A stretch of 60,000 nt of DNA. Source: Strigamia acuminata (lineage: Eukaryota > Arthropoda > Chilopoda > Geophilomorpha > Linotaeniidae). The stretch spans positions 37,547,211 through 37,607,210 of the forward strand of contig OX442314.1 in NCBI GenBank assembly GCA_949358305.1, read 5' to 3'. Of this stretch, positions 21,088-30,758 are shown in pieces; the stretch's first letter is position 1, and each line of letters starts with the position of its first letter. Below the pieces are notes generated by a model. It saw only the letters and a list, made by a program, of their open reading frames with translations. It made no database searches and had not been told where the DNA came from. The translations under genes and the position numbers were made by a program.

Positions 21088-24000
21088 TTTTTTGCTAGAT
21101 CAGTTTTTAACTCCATCATCATTTTTATCATGGTTTGCATGATGTCTTTTTCTTTGACGGTTTTCTCACATTTATCTGAGTAGTGGCCGTATTCTCCACA
21201 GCTGTAACATTTGATGTTACTTTTATCCCCTGTGGGAGTGAATCCCGGTTTTTTCGGGACGAAGGGCGTCGGGAATCGTCTTTTTCCTCCCAATGCTCCT
21301 CTCGCTTTGGTTGCCTGCACGTGTGCTCTGAATTGTGTGATTGCCAAGGCCCGGTGTGCATGGTGCAAATAGGGACCTTGATCGTCGCATCCCGTCGATA
21401 AGTTTTCGAGGTGCTCGTTTAGGGCTTCCTCGTCGCTCGATGCTGGCTCCTCTTCTTTAGCTGTGGCGAGAGGTGTTGTCTCTTCGACTTTCTCCATCTG
21501 GGTGGGGTCCGTCGAGGTCACCTGCATCGCCGTTGCTGCCGGTGCCTTTTTTGGGGCAGCTATTGGGTTGGCTGGAAGGATACTGCCTGCCTTAGGCGTC
21601 AGCATTCGTCCGAAGGATGCTTCGGTGAGACTCATTATACCGCTCAAATATTCACTTGGCCTCATTAATTTCTCTGAGGTCTTGTGACGCTCGGCGCTCG
21701 TTTGCAACCGTTTCTCGTGTGCGTCAGCTTCCTCCGGGGGCAAAGTGGCGTAATACCGCTGTTCTATTTCTAACGTGTTTGTTAGAAGATAGTTACTGAC
21801 ATCTTGGTAATCGCCGGTGCGGGGTGCGCGCATGTCTAGCAGAATTCTTTGCGAGTGGGCCGATAATCCCCCGTAAAAGATCATCGTAAAACCAGCGGGG
21901 TTTATTTCATACGGCGCTCTTGCAAACAGGAGTTTCGCTCGGGCGTCGTAGTCGGCTAATGTTTCTCCTGGGGCTTGTCGTAGACCACGTAACTTGTTAC
22001 TGATCTCGTCTGGAGTCTCGCCGTATCGGAGGTCGAAACGGACGAGAAAATCGTCCCAGGTTGGGTTTTTCAGTCCCTGATACCATTCTCGAGCCGACCC
22101 CGTGGTTAGCTCCACCAGCCCGTGGGTTAGCATGTCGGCGACGGTGGCTTTTGTCGCTTTCTTGATACGCATTACTTCGTCCAGGAAGCGGTCTCCGGCC
22201 TTCCACGAACCGTCAAATCGCGTTTGAATATAGTGTTGCCAGCGGATGTTACCCGTGGCTTCACTGCTTGGTTCGTTTCGTACGCCATATTTGCGCTTGA
22301 CTCTCTCTCCAGCGCGATTATGTTCGTCGCCTGGATGGCCTAGATCGATTCCTTCTCTTCTGAAAGAGTTCAGCAGGGCTCGGCCTAGCTCAGACATCGT
22401 GTAATGTCGGCCAGATGAGTCCTGAAAGTTCCCTTCCTCTGAACGAGGGTTGGAGCTCCGGGAGGAGCGGTCTGAAGCATTCAGCCGGTTCGACCGGTGC
22501 CCATCGCTGCCTTCTTGACTCCTCCCTGTAGACGGTCGACTCGGATGGTCGTCGTCCGACGAATCGGAGGGCTCGGAGGGATCTCCTTGGGGGTGAAACC
22601 TCGGTCCTCTCGGGGGGTTCTCTCCGCCAGCCTTCTTCTGTTTCGAGCCTCCGGATGGCGGCGGCTCCTCTCCGTCGTTGTTCTCGTAAAAAGAATGCCA
22701 GCTGTTTTTTTCGCTTTCGGGGCGTTCCCGGTTTTTATTTGCGTTTTTCTTTTCGAGTAACGCGTCGATGGCTGCTCCCGTCTCGGATCTTTTTGAGGGG
22801 TGACGGTCTTTTGTTTTTGGGACCGACCCGTCTCTCTTTTGAGATTTCCCCCTTTTCGCCGTTTTTGCCGGCTTTGTTGCATCTTCTCCTGTGTCGGTAT
22901 CAGAGCCGCTTGGGGGTTCCGACTTCCGTTTCGGGTTTTCTTCCCTTTTCTTCCTGTCCGAGACGCCTTGTTCGTACTCTTTTTGGAACCTTTCTGTTTC
23001 TTTCTCCCAGTTTTCGGCTTCCCATCTTTTTTGCTCATCTATTATGGCTTGTTTCTTTGCTTTGTACTCTTCGGTCCATCTGACTCGGTCCCATTCCTCT
23101 TTCTCTTTTAGGAACTGTTCTTTTTCTTTTCTGGCTTCCTCTTCTCTTAACCTCTCGCGATGTCGTTCTTCCCATTTTTGATGTTGTAAAATGGCTTCTT
23201 CTCGCAACATTTGTAGCTTTTCTGCTTTTCTTTGAGCTACGAGCGCTTGAAATTGGTCCTCGTACTCTTGAGCTTCTCGATGTCGCCCTTCTACTGTGGC
23301 GTTCCATTCTTTTCGAATTTTAGCTTCTCGTTCTTCCCTCATTTTTTGGACCAGTTTCTCTGTTCTCTCGGTGGTTCTTCTCTCGCGTTGTTCCCTTTCT
23401 TCCTCTTCCTTCCAGAGTTCTCGCCGCTCTGCGCTCAGTCTCCGCTGGCGATTAGTCGCTTCTTGTCTGGCTTCTTCGCGGGCCTTCTCTCTGGATTGGT
23501 GAAGTGCTCGGTTGGGATCTGGCGCGAAACCTCCGGTGTCACTGGGCGTTACCTGGGGCATGGGCATCTCCGCTGCTGGTCTTGCGACCGGCGTCGGGGC
23601 TTGTGCCGCGCAGATAGCGTCCGTGAGTAGAGTAATTGATTCCCAGACTGATGTTCCTACTGGGATGTCTATCATCGCTTTTAGTTGGGCAGCTTGCTGC
23701 GTCAACCGAATTAGGTGAGATACTTCGACGGAAACAACTGCAGGACTCGCCGTAACTCGGGGGGTTATCGGGGTCCCGCCGTCGTTTTTCCGTGGGGTTT
23801 GCTCTACGGACGTCTGAGCCGTTGGTGGTGATGGGTTTGTGCCGACCGCGACCGTTTCTCTCGGAGCTTCATTCGTCTCCTCGGTCATTAATATCGATAC
23901 CCGTCCCGGTGATACGTCGCGAATTTCTTCTCGATTTTCTTGGGCTTCCGGATCGGTATCTTCGAAGGGTTGCATCTTCAAGGGAACCCGCTCTCGCTCT

Positions 24001-24200
24001 GGCCCGTCTAGGGCCGCGAGCGATGCAGCTTGCTCCTCTTTCTGCGCCTTCGCTCTCCTTTTATTCGCTCGGGCTTTCGCCTTTGCGGACATTTCAGGGA
24101 CGGGACCATCCGACCTTAGGTGGTAGTCGGAGGTCCTTTTTCCCTTCTCGGGCATTCTCTGCTCGGTTTCAGACGTGGATTGTTCGTCTTTGTCTGACAT
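21060..24200 (-). CDS. gag: Element 1 Gag
   Basis: 1,046 residues starting MSDKDEQ, the first ATG after the primer-binding site. The N-terminal third is basic and low-complexity. A long Glu/Arg/Lys-rich segment (about residues 230-430) should form a coiled coil. A Ser/Arg/Gly-rich linker follows, then a capsid-like region near residues 690-860 (REWYQGLKNPTWDDFLVRF, then LRGLRQAPGETLADY). One CCHC zinc knuckle, CYSCGEYGHYSDKC, lies near residue 1,000. It is longer than most gypsy Gags because of the N-terminal extension. That extension is the part kept in element 2. The frame ends just after the slippery heptamer. Confidence 0.92.
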   Translation of the reverse strand: MSDKDEQSTSETEQRMPEKGKRTSDYHLRSDGPVPEMSAKAKARANKRRAKAQKEEQAASLAALDGPERERVPLKMQPFEDTDPEAQENREEIRDVSPGRVSILMTEETNEAPRETVAVGTNPSPPTAQTSVEQTPRKNDGGTPITPRVTASPAVVSVEVSHLIRLTQQAAQLKAMIDIPVGTSVWESITLLTDAICAAQAPTPVARPAAEMPMPQVTPSDTGGFAPDPNRALHQSREKAREEARQEATNRQRRLSAERRELWKEEEEREQRERRTTERTEKLVQKMREEREAKIRKEWNATVEGRHREAQEYEDQFQALVAQRKAEKLQMLREEAILQHQKWEERHRERLREEEARKEKEQFLKEKEEWDRVRWTEEYKAKKQAIIDEQKRWEAENWEKETERFQKEYEQGVSDRKKREENPKRKSEPPSGSDTDTGEDATKPAKTAKRGKSQKRDGSVPKTKDRHPSKRSETGAAIDALLEKKNANKNRERPESEKNSWHSFYENNDGEEPPPSGGSKQKKAGGENPPRGPRFHPQGDPSEPSDSSDDDHPSRPSTGRSQEGSDGHRSNRLNASDRSSRSSNPRSEEGNFQDSSGRHYTMSELGRALLNSFRREGIDLGHPGDEHNRAGERVKRKYGVRNEPSSEATGNIRWQHYIQTRFDGSWKAGDRFLDEVMRIKKATKATVADMLTHGLVELTTGSAREWYQGLKNPTWDDFLVRFDLRYGETPDEISNKLRGLRQAPGETLADYDARAKLLFARAPYEINPAGFTMIFYGGLSAHSQRILLDMRAPRTGDYQDVSNYLLTNTLEIEQRYYATLPPEEADAHEKRLQTSAERHKTSEKLMRPSEYLSGIMSLTEASFGRMLTPKAGSILPANPIAAPKKAPAATAMQVTSTDPTQMEKVEETTPLATAKEEEPASSDEEALNEHLENLSTGCDDQGPYLHHAHRALAITQFRAHVQATKARGALGGKRRFPTPFVPKKPGFTPTGDKSNIKCYSCGEYGHYSDKCEKTVKEKDIMQTMIKMMMELKTDLAKNFRAQASPK
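21087..21093 (-). promoter_or_regulatory. A_AAA_AAC -1 ribosomal frameshift site
   Basis: In the gag frame the minus strand reads GCA AAA AAC TTC. The heptamer A AAA AAC is in the exact X XXY YYZ register required for -1 slippage. The gag stop (TAA at 21,062-21,060) is 25 nt downstream, and the -1 frame stays open into pol. I did not fold the downstream RNA. Confidence 0.8.
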
Positions 24201-24274
24201 TTTCTTTCGATAATTCTACGATTTGGGTTATCTTATTGAGAGATCACAAGTTCAGATTTGAGATTTATTTCTAA

Positions 24275-24292
24275 ATCCCGGACAGGCCCCCA
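24275..24292 (-). promoter_or_regulatory. Element 1 tRNA primer-binding site
   Basis: The minus strand reads GCGACA (LTR end), CG, then TGGGGGCCTGTCCGGGAT. The 18-mer pairs with a tRNA 3' end including CCA. It differs from the tRNA-Pro site known from murine leukaemia virus (TGGGGGCTCGTCCGGGAT) at two positions. A proline tRNA of the host is my best guess. Confidence 0.7.
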
Positions 24293-24294
24293 CG

Positions 24295-24747
24295 TGTCGC
24301 GTCCTACTTTGTATAGGTTTAAATAGCGCTAACGTGTAATACTTTACCTGTGATCAATTATGCAAATACCCAAATGAATACTAAATGTATGTAAATAAAC
24401 AGGTAATTTATTCACCAGGCTTTATGCCTTTAAAATACACTCAGTAATAATTCTAGAGTCGACGTGGTCAGCGTCGAACAAAGGATTTCTCAAGATGGCG
24501 TCGTCGATTCCGCGTGGTCGGCGGAACAAAGGCGGCGTCTCGAGTTGTCGTTAATTCGTCACGGATTCGTCTTCACGGACGCGGTGGAATGCTCTCTCGA
24601 GTCTTCTATCCGTGCCTGTTGTCTAGGGTTTGGTTTAGCGTCGCAGAGGCCTCGTCTAGGAACTTTGGGGTTCCCTACAAAGCACTCGGACACTTACTTC
24701 GGCGAATAATCGTCTGGGCGATTATTCTGGGTGATTTCACAAGGGCT
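24295..24747 (-). repeat. Element 1 5' LTR, downstream part
   Basis: Matches 12,246-12,697 apart from one visible substitution, then stops abruptly at CACAAGGGCT where element 2 begins. The rest of this LTR is at 31,578-31,947. Confidence 0.92.
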
Positions 24748-25566
24748 TGTGGTGAGCAAAAGGGATAAATATTCCCCCCAAGCGGATATTTGCCCTTTGA
24801 CTCACTGCAACAGACGGGTCATTCCTCTCGTGTTGGCTCCGCCTCTCTCTGAGCAGGTGTGTGCCCCGAGGGGAGTGAGGTGTCGGGTGGCAAGCCCCCA
24901 TTGGCTGCGCCGGCCCCTCACACTGACCCATAAAAGGGAGAAATTCCCGCCAAAAGAAAGAACTTACACAAACGACACCAAGAACACAGCAACTACCTCA
25001 CCGTCAGGCCAACTTCAACTACAAGTTAGGATTGATCGAGGATCGCTGAGTAAAGTGCAAACTGTAACTCTCACGAAGTCACTTGCGAGCTATTCCTGCG
25101 AAAGCACGAGAATAGCCCTTGTGAAATCACCCAGAATAATCGCCCAGACGATTATTCGCCGAAGTAAGTGTCCGAGTGCTTTGTAGGGAACCCCAAAGTT
25201 CCTAGACGAGGCCTCTGCGACGCTAAACCAAACCCTAGACAACAGGCACGGATAGAAGACTCGAGAGAGCATTCCACCGCGTCCGTGAAGACGAATCCGT
25301 GACGAATTAACGACAACTCGAGACGCCGCCTTTGTTCCGCCGACCACGCGGAATCGACGACGCCATCTTGAGAAATCCTTTGTTCGACGCTGACCACGTC
25401 GACTCTAGAATTATTACTGAGTGTATTTTAAAGGCATAAAGCCTGGTGAATAAATTACCTGTTTATTTACATACATTTAGTATTCATTTGGGTATTTGCA
25501 TAATTGATCACAGGTAAAGTATTACACGTTAGCGCTATTTAAACCTATACAAAGTAGGACGCGACA
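24748..25566 (+). repeat. Element 2 5' LTR (819 bp)
   Basis: TGTGGTGAGC to GCGACA. An ATAAAA motif at 24,930-24,935 predicts a start near 24,958. From there to the LTR end it nearly equals element 1; upstream it has diverged. AATAAA at about 25,449 lies in GGTGAATAAATTACC. Confidence 0.93.
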
Positions 25567-25568
25567 CG

Positions 25569-25586
25569 TGGGGGCCTGTCCGGGAT
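25569..25586 (+). promoter_or_regulatory. Element 2 tRNA primer-binding site
   Basis: TGGGGGCCTGTCCGGGAT, two bases after the LTR, identical to that of element 1. The two would use the same tRNA primer. Confidence 0.7.
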
Positions 25587-25642
25587 TTAGAAATAAATCT
25601 CAAACTGAACTTGTGATCTCTTTTAAAAATAACCAAATGAAA

Positions 25643-28600
25643 ATGTCAGACAAAGACGAACAATCCGCGTCTGAAACCGAGCAACCTATGCTCAGAAAGA
25701 GAAACAGGACCTCCGACTACCACCAAAGGTCGGGCGGTCCAGTTCCAGAACAATCCGCTAAGGCGAAAGCCCGAGCGAACAAACAAAAAGTGAATACGCA
25801 GAAAAAGGAGCAAGCTGCATCGCTCGCGGCCCACCATGGGCCAGAGCGAGAGCGGATTCCCTTGAATACGCAAACCTTCGAAGATACCGATACAGAAGTT
25901 CCAGAAAATTGCGAAGAAATTCACGAACAATCAACCGAACGAGTATCGATATTAGTGGCCGAGGAGACACACAAAACTCCGAGGCAAACAAATACAATCG
26001 GCACCAATGGACCAAACTCCAGTACGGAACCAAGGCGGGACCCCGATAACTCCCCAAGTTACGGCGAGACCTGCCTCCGTTTCCCCCGAAGTAACCCATC
26101 GCCACCAGTGGATCAAACTCTTGTGCGAGACCAGGGCGGGACCCCGATAACTTCCCAAGTTACGGCGAGGCCTGCCTCGGTTTCCCCTGAAGTGGCCCAT
26201 TTAATACGGCTAGAACAAACTCCGCGGCGAGGCAGGAGCGGGACCCCGATAACCCCCCAGGTTACGGTGCGACCTGCTTCAGTCTCTCCCGAGATAGCCC
26301 ACCTGATACGGCTAACACAACAAGCGACCCGACTGAAAGCAGCGATAGACATTCCAGTAGGGACGTCGGTCTGGGAATCGATTACTCTACTCACTGATGC
26401 TATCTGTATGGCCCAAGCCGCAACGCCAGTCGCAACACCAGCAGCGGAGACGCCCATGCAACAAGAAACGCCAAGTGAAATAGGCGGTTTTGTACCCGAC
26501 CCCCAAAAAGCCCTTTACAAAGCCCGCGAAAAGGCTCGAGAAGAAGCGAGATTGGAAACAATAAATCGGCAACGAAAATTGAGCGCAGAAAGAAGACAAC
26601 TTTGGAGGGAAGAAGAAGAAAAACAACAACGCGACAAAAGGACAGCCGAGCGAACGGAAAGAATAATACAAAAAATGAGAGGAGACCAGGAAGCCGAGAT
26701 AAAGCAAGAATGGAACGTCACCGTAGAAGGAAAGCATAAAAAAGCCCAAGACTACAAGGACCAATTCCGAGAACTCCTGGCGCAACATAAAATGGAAAAG
26801 CTGCAAAAATTACGAGAAGAAGCCATAATTCAGCACCAAAAGTGGGAAGAACAATACCATGAAAGAATGAAAGCTGAAAAGGCTAGAAAGGAAAAAGAAC
26901 AATTCCTGAGAGAGCAGGAAGAATGGGAGCGAGAAAGATGGAGAGAAGAATATGAAGCTAAAAAACAAGCTATAATTGATGAACAGAAAAGATGGGAAGC
27001 TGAGAATTGGAAAAAAGAAACAGAGAAATTCCAAAGAAAATACGAACAAGACATTTCGAAGAGAAATAAAAGAGAGAAAGACCAAAAAATGAACCAAAAG
27101 CCCCCCTGTGGCTCTGACATCGAAACAAGAGAGCGCAGAACAAAGCCAACGAAAGCGGCAAAATTAGGAAGATCCCAAGAGGAAGACCGACTGGAACCGA
27201 AATCAAGAGACCGTCACCCCTCGAAGAGATCCGAAACTGGAGCGACCACTAATGCTTCACTCGATTGGAAGAATACAAATAAGGACCGCGAAGGCCCAGA
27301 GAATGAAGAAACTAAATGGCATTCTTTTTGTGGGAGCAGCGACGGAAGGGAGCCGCCGCCATCCGGAGGCCAGAAAAAGCCACAAGATGGCGATGAAGTT
27401 CCACCTAGAGGAGCGGAGAATCGCCCCCATGGCGACCCCTCCGACCCCTCCGACTCGTCGGACGACGACCACCCAAGTCGGTCGTCCACGAGGGGAAATC
27501 GAACAGGCAGGGACGGCGACCAACGCCGACCCGACCCCACAAGCACCTCAAACCGATCTTCCCGGAGCTGTCATCCTCGCTCACAAAAGAGAAAGGAGTT
27601 CGTAACCAATCCCAAGCCGCATGCCGACAAGCAAACGACAAAGGACAACAGAAAGGAAACATCGAGTAGAACTAAAACACTACTAAGTTGCCTCAAGTCT
27701 GAATTTGAAAATTATAAACACAAGCCAAAGAAAAAAGCTCGAGACAGAAAAGCAACGCTTCTTTCGTGTCCAAGCCACACCGAAGTAACGAGCGAGGCCA
27801 GCCACCTGACCAAGCTGTTAACAAAAGCACCAGACAGCAAGACTGTACAGAACAAGAATTTTCCTATTCGTGACCAGTCATTACAAATCCCACCAACCAC
27901 GGGGAATCAACATCAGCCAGTAACAACTGAAAGACCAGCAGTGAGTGACACAGGGCCGCCAATAAAAATGGAGAAGGCCCCGCTCTCGCTAGAAGAGAAT
28001 TTAACAAAAACAGTCTTTTCTCTTTCGGGAAGAATAAACTGCGACCAAAGCGGAAACAAAACGCTAAACGATGTACGGGTTTCTACACTGACTCCACTGC
28101 CAATCGTGAATATTTGTGATGAGCATGGACAAACAAATAAGGCAGGGCAAGCAATATTAGAACCAATGGAAAAAATTAAAGATTTGTTGCCGAAAAATTC
28201 GAATGACAAACCAGAGCGTTTGCAAGATGACCAATCAAGTCCTCATCAAGAAACTGACCAACAAAAACCGCCCGACGTAACTCCAGCCCAACCGGAGCAA
28301 GCGATTTCGGAGAGGGAGGAAGCAGAAGAAACCACTTCTGAAAATGATAAAACACATCATCCTCACCGTTCCAAACAGAAATGTGACGAAAATCATCCCG
28401 AGCGAGAAGACAGACAATGGAATCGATTGTTATCCCCAATGATCAAATATAAATCCACCCCCTGTCTAAATGAAAGGAAAAAACTAAAACACTGCGTTCA
28501 TGAGCCTAACCAATCAAGCACGTTGCATAATCCCAAAGCTGACTGTCAAATTAGGGCCTCTTCACGCAGCCCGATAAAAACCAGAGCAACGATGAAACAA

Positions 28601-30727
28601 AAACAGCTAGAAAAAATGGCTCAACCACCTCCAGTTGGGACCTTACAAACTCCTCAAGTTACTAAGCTCACCAGAACGCAAAACCGAAAAGAAAGACGAA
28701 AAAAGACAAGAGAAAAAAAGAACCGACTGGCGCAGAGTCAAGCAGCCAATTGTGAACCATTTGCAATGAAGCGCCGACCGCCCGATCTCACTATGAGGTC
28801 CCACAATAAAGAGTTTGTTGCTAACCGCTCCTTCTCAGAGCTCAAGAGAGCGAATCAGTTAGACGAAGACATCTTGGGAGGGGAGGAGATAAAGAAAGCA
28901 ACAATAATTTTGGAAGAAAATCAAGAAAGGCCAAAAAGAGAAAAAGGAGCATTAAAAACAGATTGTGAGCAAGACAAACTATGTCCAAACTTCAAGGACA
29001 GTTGGAGTGAGCCAGACAACACTAGAATGATAGCAGTGCAGTCAACTCTGAAGAAACAAATCCTCTGTTTGTTACACGAGCCCCCGCTGACCAGCCACCC
29101 AGACAGGATGAGAAAAAACACTTCTTATCTCATTGGACAATATCCCCAATATGTTGCCACTGGGCGGATTAAGATCTGTGCCCTCGCTAAACGCTTTGCT
29201 GTGGAGATCACAGAGAATTTATTCGATGCAGCACTGAAATTCAAATTCAAGAAAAAAGTATTATCAGACAATGACACGCAATTTGTCTTTCAAATATTCA
29301 AAGATTTTGATGGCAAATTAAAGAATATCCCGAGCAAGACATATGGATATGGGTGCAAGTGGAATCAAAACCTGATTGCACAAAATTTCGACATACTTGA
29401 GAGAATTCACAATTTGGAAACGGATATTCCATTCACGGACTGTGAAGCTAATGACCATGTTTGGAAAGAAATTCACAAACTGCTCAGTGCAGCCAAGGAT
29501 ACGGCTGCCAGTCAGGCAGTTCAAAGAGGCAGTTCCGGCACGAGCAGAGCTGGACAGGGCGGCAATACTTACAAACTGCTGCAAATAATAGACAGCTACA
29601 AATCAGAGCCTGTGGATGTGGATCGGCTGACACAATTTCTGCCAGAAGTTTCCCCAAAGACATGGTTAGAAATTCAGTCAAAATCAGAACACATTCACCG
29701 CTGCATCAAGACTTTAATAACGCTGCCGACAGAGATTGCAAATGAAGAACCAACCACAGTGGGGCCCGGCCGCGCCAAGCACCAGAAACAAAGCAATGCC
29801 GGTACAGCCCCCTCAATCGAAAATTCAAGGACGGAAGCCCCAATAGATGATGAACGACATCTGGTGGAGTTATCAAACGAGAAGTGGGGCAGTCGATTAA
29901 CCCCAATTGACCCAGTCATCGTTCAGGCGAGAAATATTCGCCCACAAGTCTGTGAGAAGATAAACCCTATCAACATTAACCAGCAACGTGACAATAATAC
30001 AAACAGCCGGCAGAATCCCAATTGTAACAAACTCAAGACTTTTCTTCGTGAAATGGAAAACGCCAAAGTCGCCGTCGCCACTTTGTCCAATACAGACTTG
30101 GCCCAAGATTGCCATGTAAAACAAGCTATGGCTGTTTGGACCACCGTTAATCGAGAGGATATAAGCATACCTCCATCAATGAGCGACATGTGGAGCCCAG
30201 TTGTCCCCTCGACAAGCAACATCCACTATGGTTTGACACACGACAGAGATGGACTGTCTTGGCCAATTACATCAGCTAGCCAACAGCCAACCAGCCCCTG
30301 GTGTGTCATTTTACCACTTGCAGTTGAGCCCTCGACAACTTCACCATCAACTAACAATCGGGAGCGACAAGACTCATCGCAGAACTCACAGGATCAACAA
30401 CCCAGAGTACCGAGAACAACAAAGTCAATTCCAACTCATACGGCTAGCCCATTTGTACTGACCATTGCCATAGAGACATCGGCCACCCACAACGACAGTG
30501 GAACTCTCGTTGTATTCCTCACTCATTGGAGGCGTACACAGACCGAAACAACATGCAAACCAAAAAATAAACATGTTTGGTTCTCCATGAGTGAGCAAGT
30601 GAACCCACGTTCTATTTCCAACGGAAACCAATTATTCCCGACACCACACATCCCGGCTTCAGCCTTAAGTTTTGATTATACGTTACCACGGGCTAAGAGC
30701 TGGAGGAGAGTTAGGGATCGCTTGTGA
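25643..30727 (+). CDS. Element 2 single mosaic ORF (Gag-N / Pol remnant / ORF3-like)
   Basis: 1,694 codons from ATGTCAGACAAAGAC, collinear with the gag start of element 1 (an in-frame ATG at 25,637 is an alternative). About 25,643-27,600 matches element 1 Gag up to just before its capsid; capsid and CCHC knuckle are missing. 28,285-28,345 matches the acidic tail of Pol (PAQPEQAISEREEAEE). 29,020-29,680 is a worn integrase (LLHEPPLTSHP, then ALAKRFAVEITENL, SDNDTQF, NDHVWKE, GGNTYKL). It lacks the CC half of the zinc finger and the first catalytic Asp, and has no clear catalytic Glu. 30,118-30,240 matches ORF3 (KQAMAVWTTVNRED). The pieces are not in the order of element 1, because the Pol tail precedes integrase. 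Despite divergence the frame has no stop over 5 kb, which suggests selection for the protein or a recent recombinant origin. Its role is unknown. Confidence 0.85.
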   Translation: MSDKDEQSASETEQPMLRKRNRTSDYHQRSGGPVPEQSAKAKARANKQKVNTQKKEQAASLAAHHGPERERIPLNTQTFEDTDTEVPENCEEIHEQSTERVSILVAEETHKTPRQTNTIGTNGPNSSTEPRRDPDNSPSYGETCLRFPRSNPSPPVDQTLVRDQGGTPITSQVTARPASVSPEVAHLIRLEQTPRRGRSGTPITPQVTVRPASVSPEIAHLIRLTQQATRLKAAIDIPVGTSVWESITLLTDAICMAQAATPVATPAAETPMQQETPSEIGGFVPDPQKALYKAREKAREEARLETINRQRKLSAERRQLWREEEEKQQRDKRTAERTERIIQKMRGDQEAEIKQEWNVTVEGKHKKAQDYKDQFRELLAQHKMEKLQKLREEAIIQHQKWEEQYHERMKAEKARKEKEQFLREQEEWERERWREEYEAKKQAIIDEQKRWEAENWKKETEKFQRKYEQDISKRNKREKDQKMNQKPPCGSDIETRERRTKPTKAAKLGRSQEEDRLEPKSRDRHPSKRSETGATTNASLDWKNTNKDREGPENEETKWHSFCGSSDGREPPPSGGQKKPQDGDEVPPRGAENRPHGDPSDPSDSSDDDHPSRSSTRGNRTGRDGDQRRPDPTSTSNRSSRSCHPRSQKRKEFVTNPKPHADKQTTKDNRKETSSRTKTLLSCLKSEFENYKHKPKKKARDRKATLLSCPSHTEVTSEASHLTKLLTKAPDSKTVQNKNFPIRDQSLQIPPTTGNQHQPVTTERPAVSDTGPPIKMEKAPLSLEENLTKTVFSLSGRINCDQSGNKTLNDVRVSTLTPLPIVNICDEHGQTNKAGQAILEPMEKIKDLLPKNSNDKPERLQDDQSSPHQETDQQKPPDVTPAQPEQAISEREEAEETTSENDKTHHPHRSKQKCDENHPEREDRQWNRLLSPMIKYKSTPCLNERKKLKHCVHEPNQSSTLHNPKADCQIRASSRSPIKTRATMKQKQLEKMAQPPPVGTLQTPQVTKLTRTQNRKERRKKTREKKNRLAQSQAANCEPFAMKRRPPDLTMRSHNKEFVANRSFSELKRANQLDEDILGGEEIKKATIILEENQERPKREKGALKTDCEQDKLCPNFKDSWSEPDNTRMIAVQSTLKKQILCLLHEPPLTSHPDRMRKNTSYLIGQYPQYVATGRIKICALAKRFAVEITENLFDAALKFKFKKKVLSDNDTQFVFQIFKDFDGKLKNIPSKTYGYGCKWNQNLIAQNFDILERIHNLETDIPFTDCEANDHVWKEIHKLLSAAKDTAASQAVQRGSSGTSRAGQGGNTYKLLQIIDSYKSEPVDVDRLTQFLPEVSPKTWLEIQSKSEHIHRCIKTLITLPTEIANEEPTTVGPGRAKHQKQSNAGTAPSIENSRTEAPIDDERHLVELSNEKWGSRLTPIDPVIVQARNIRPQVCEKINPININQQRDNNTNSRQNPNCNKLKTFLREMENAKVAVATLSNTDLAQDCHVKQAMAVWTTVNREDISIPPSMSDMWSPVVPSTSNIHYGLTHDRDGLSWPITSASQQPTSPWCVILPLAVEPSTTSPSTNNRERQDSSQNSQDQQPRVPRTTKSIPTHTASPFVLTIAIETSATHNDSGTLVVFLTHWRRTQTETTCKPKNKHVWFSMSEQVNPRSISNGNQLFPTPHIPASALSFDYTLPRAKSWRRVRDRL

Positions 30728-30740
30728 ACACCCCGTGTTC

Positions 30741-30758
30741 AAAGCTGGGGGAAGGACG
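30741..30758 (+). promoter_or_regulatory. Element 2 polypurine tract
   Basis: AAAGCTGGGGGAAGGACG directly precedes the 3' LTR. It is purine-rich apart from the CT near its start and the final C. Confidence 0.75.
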
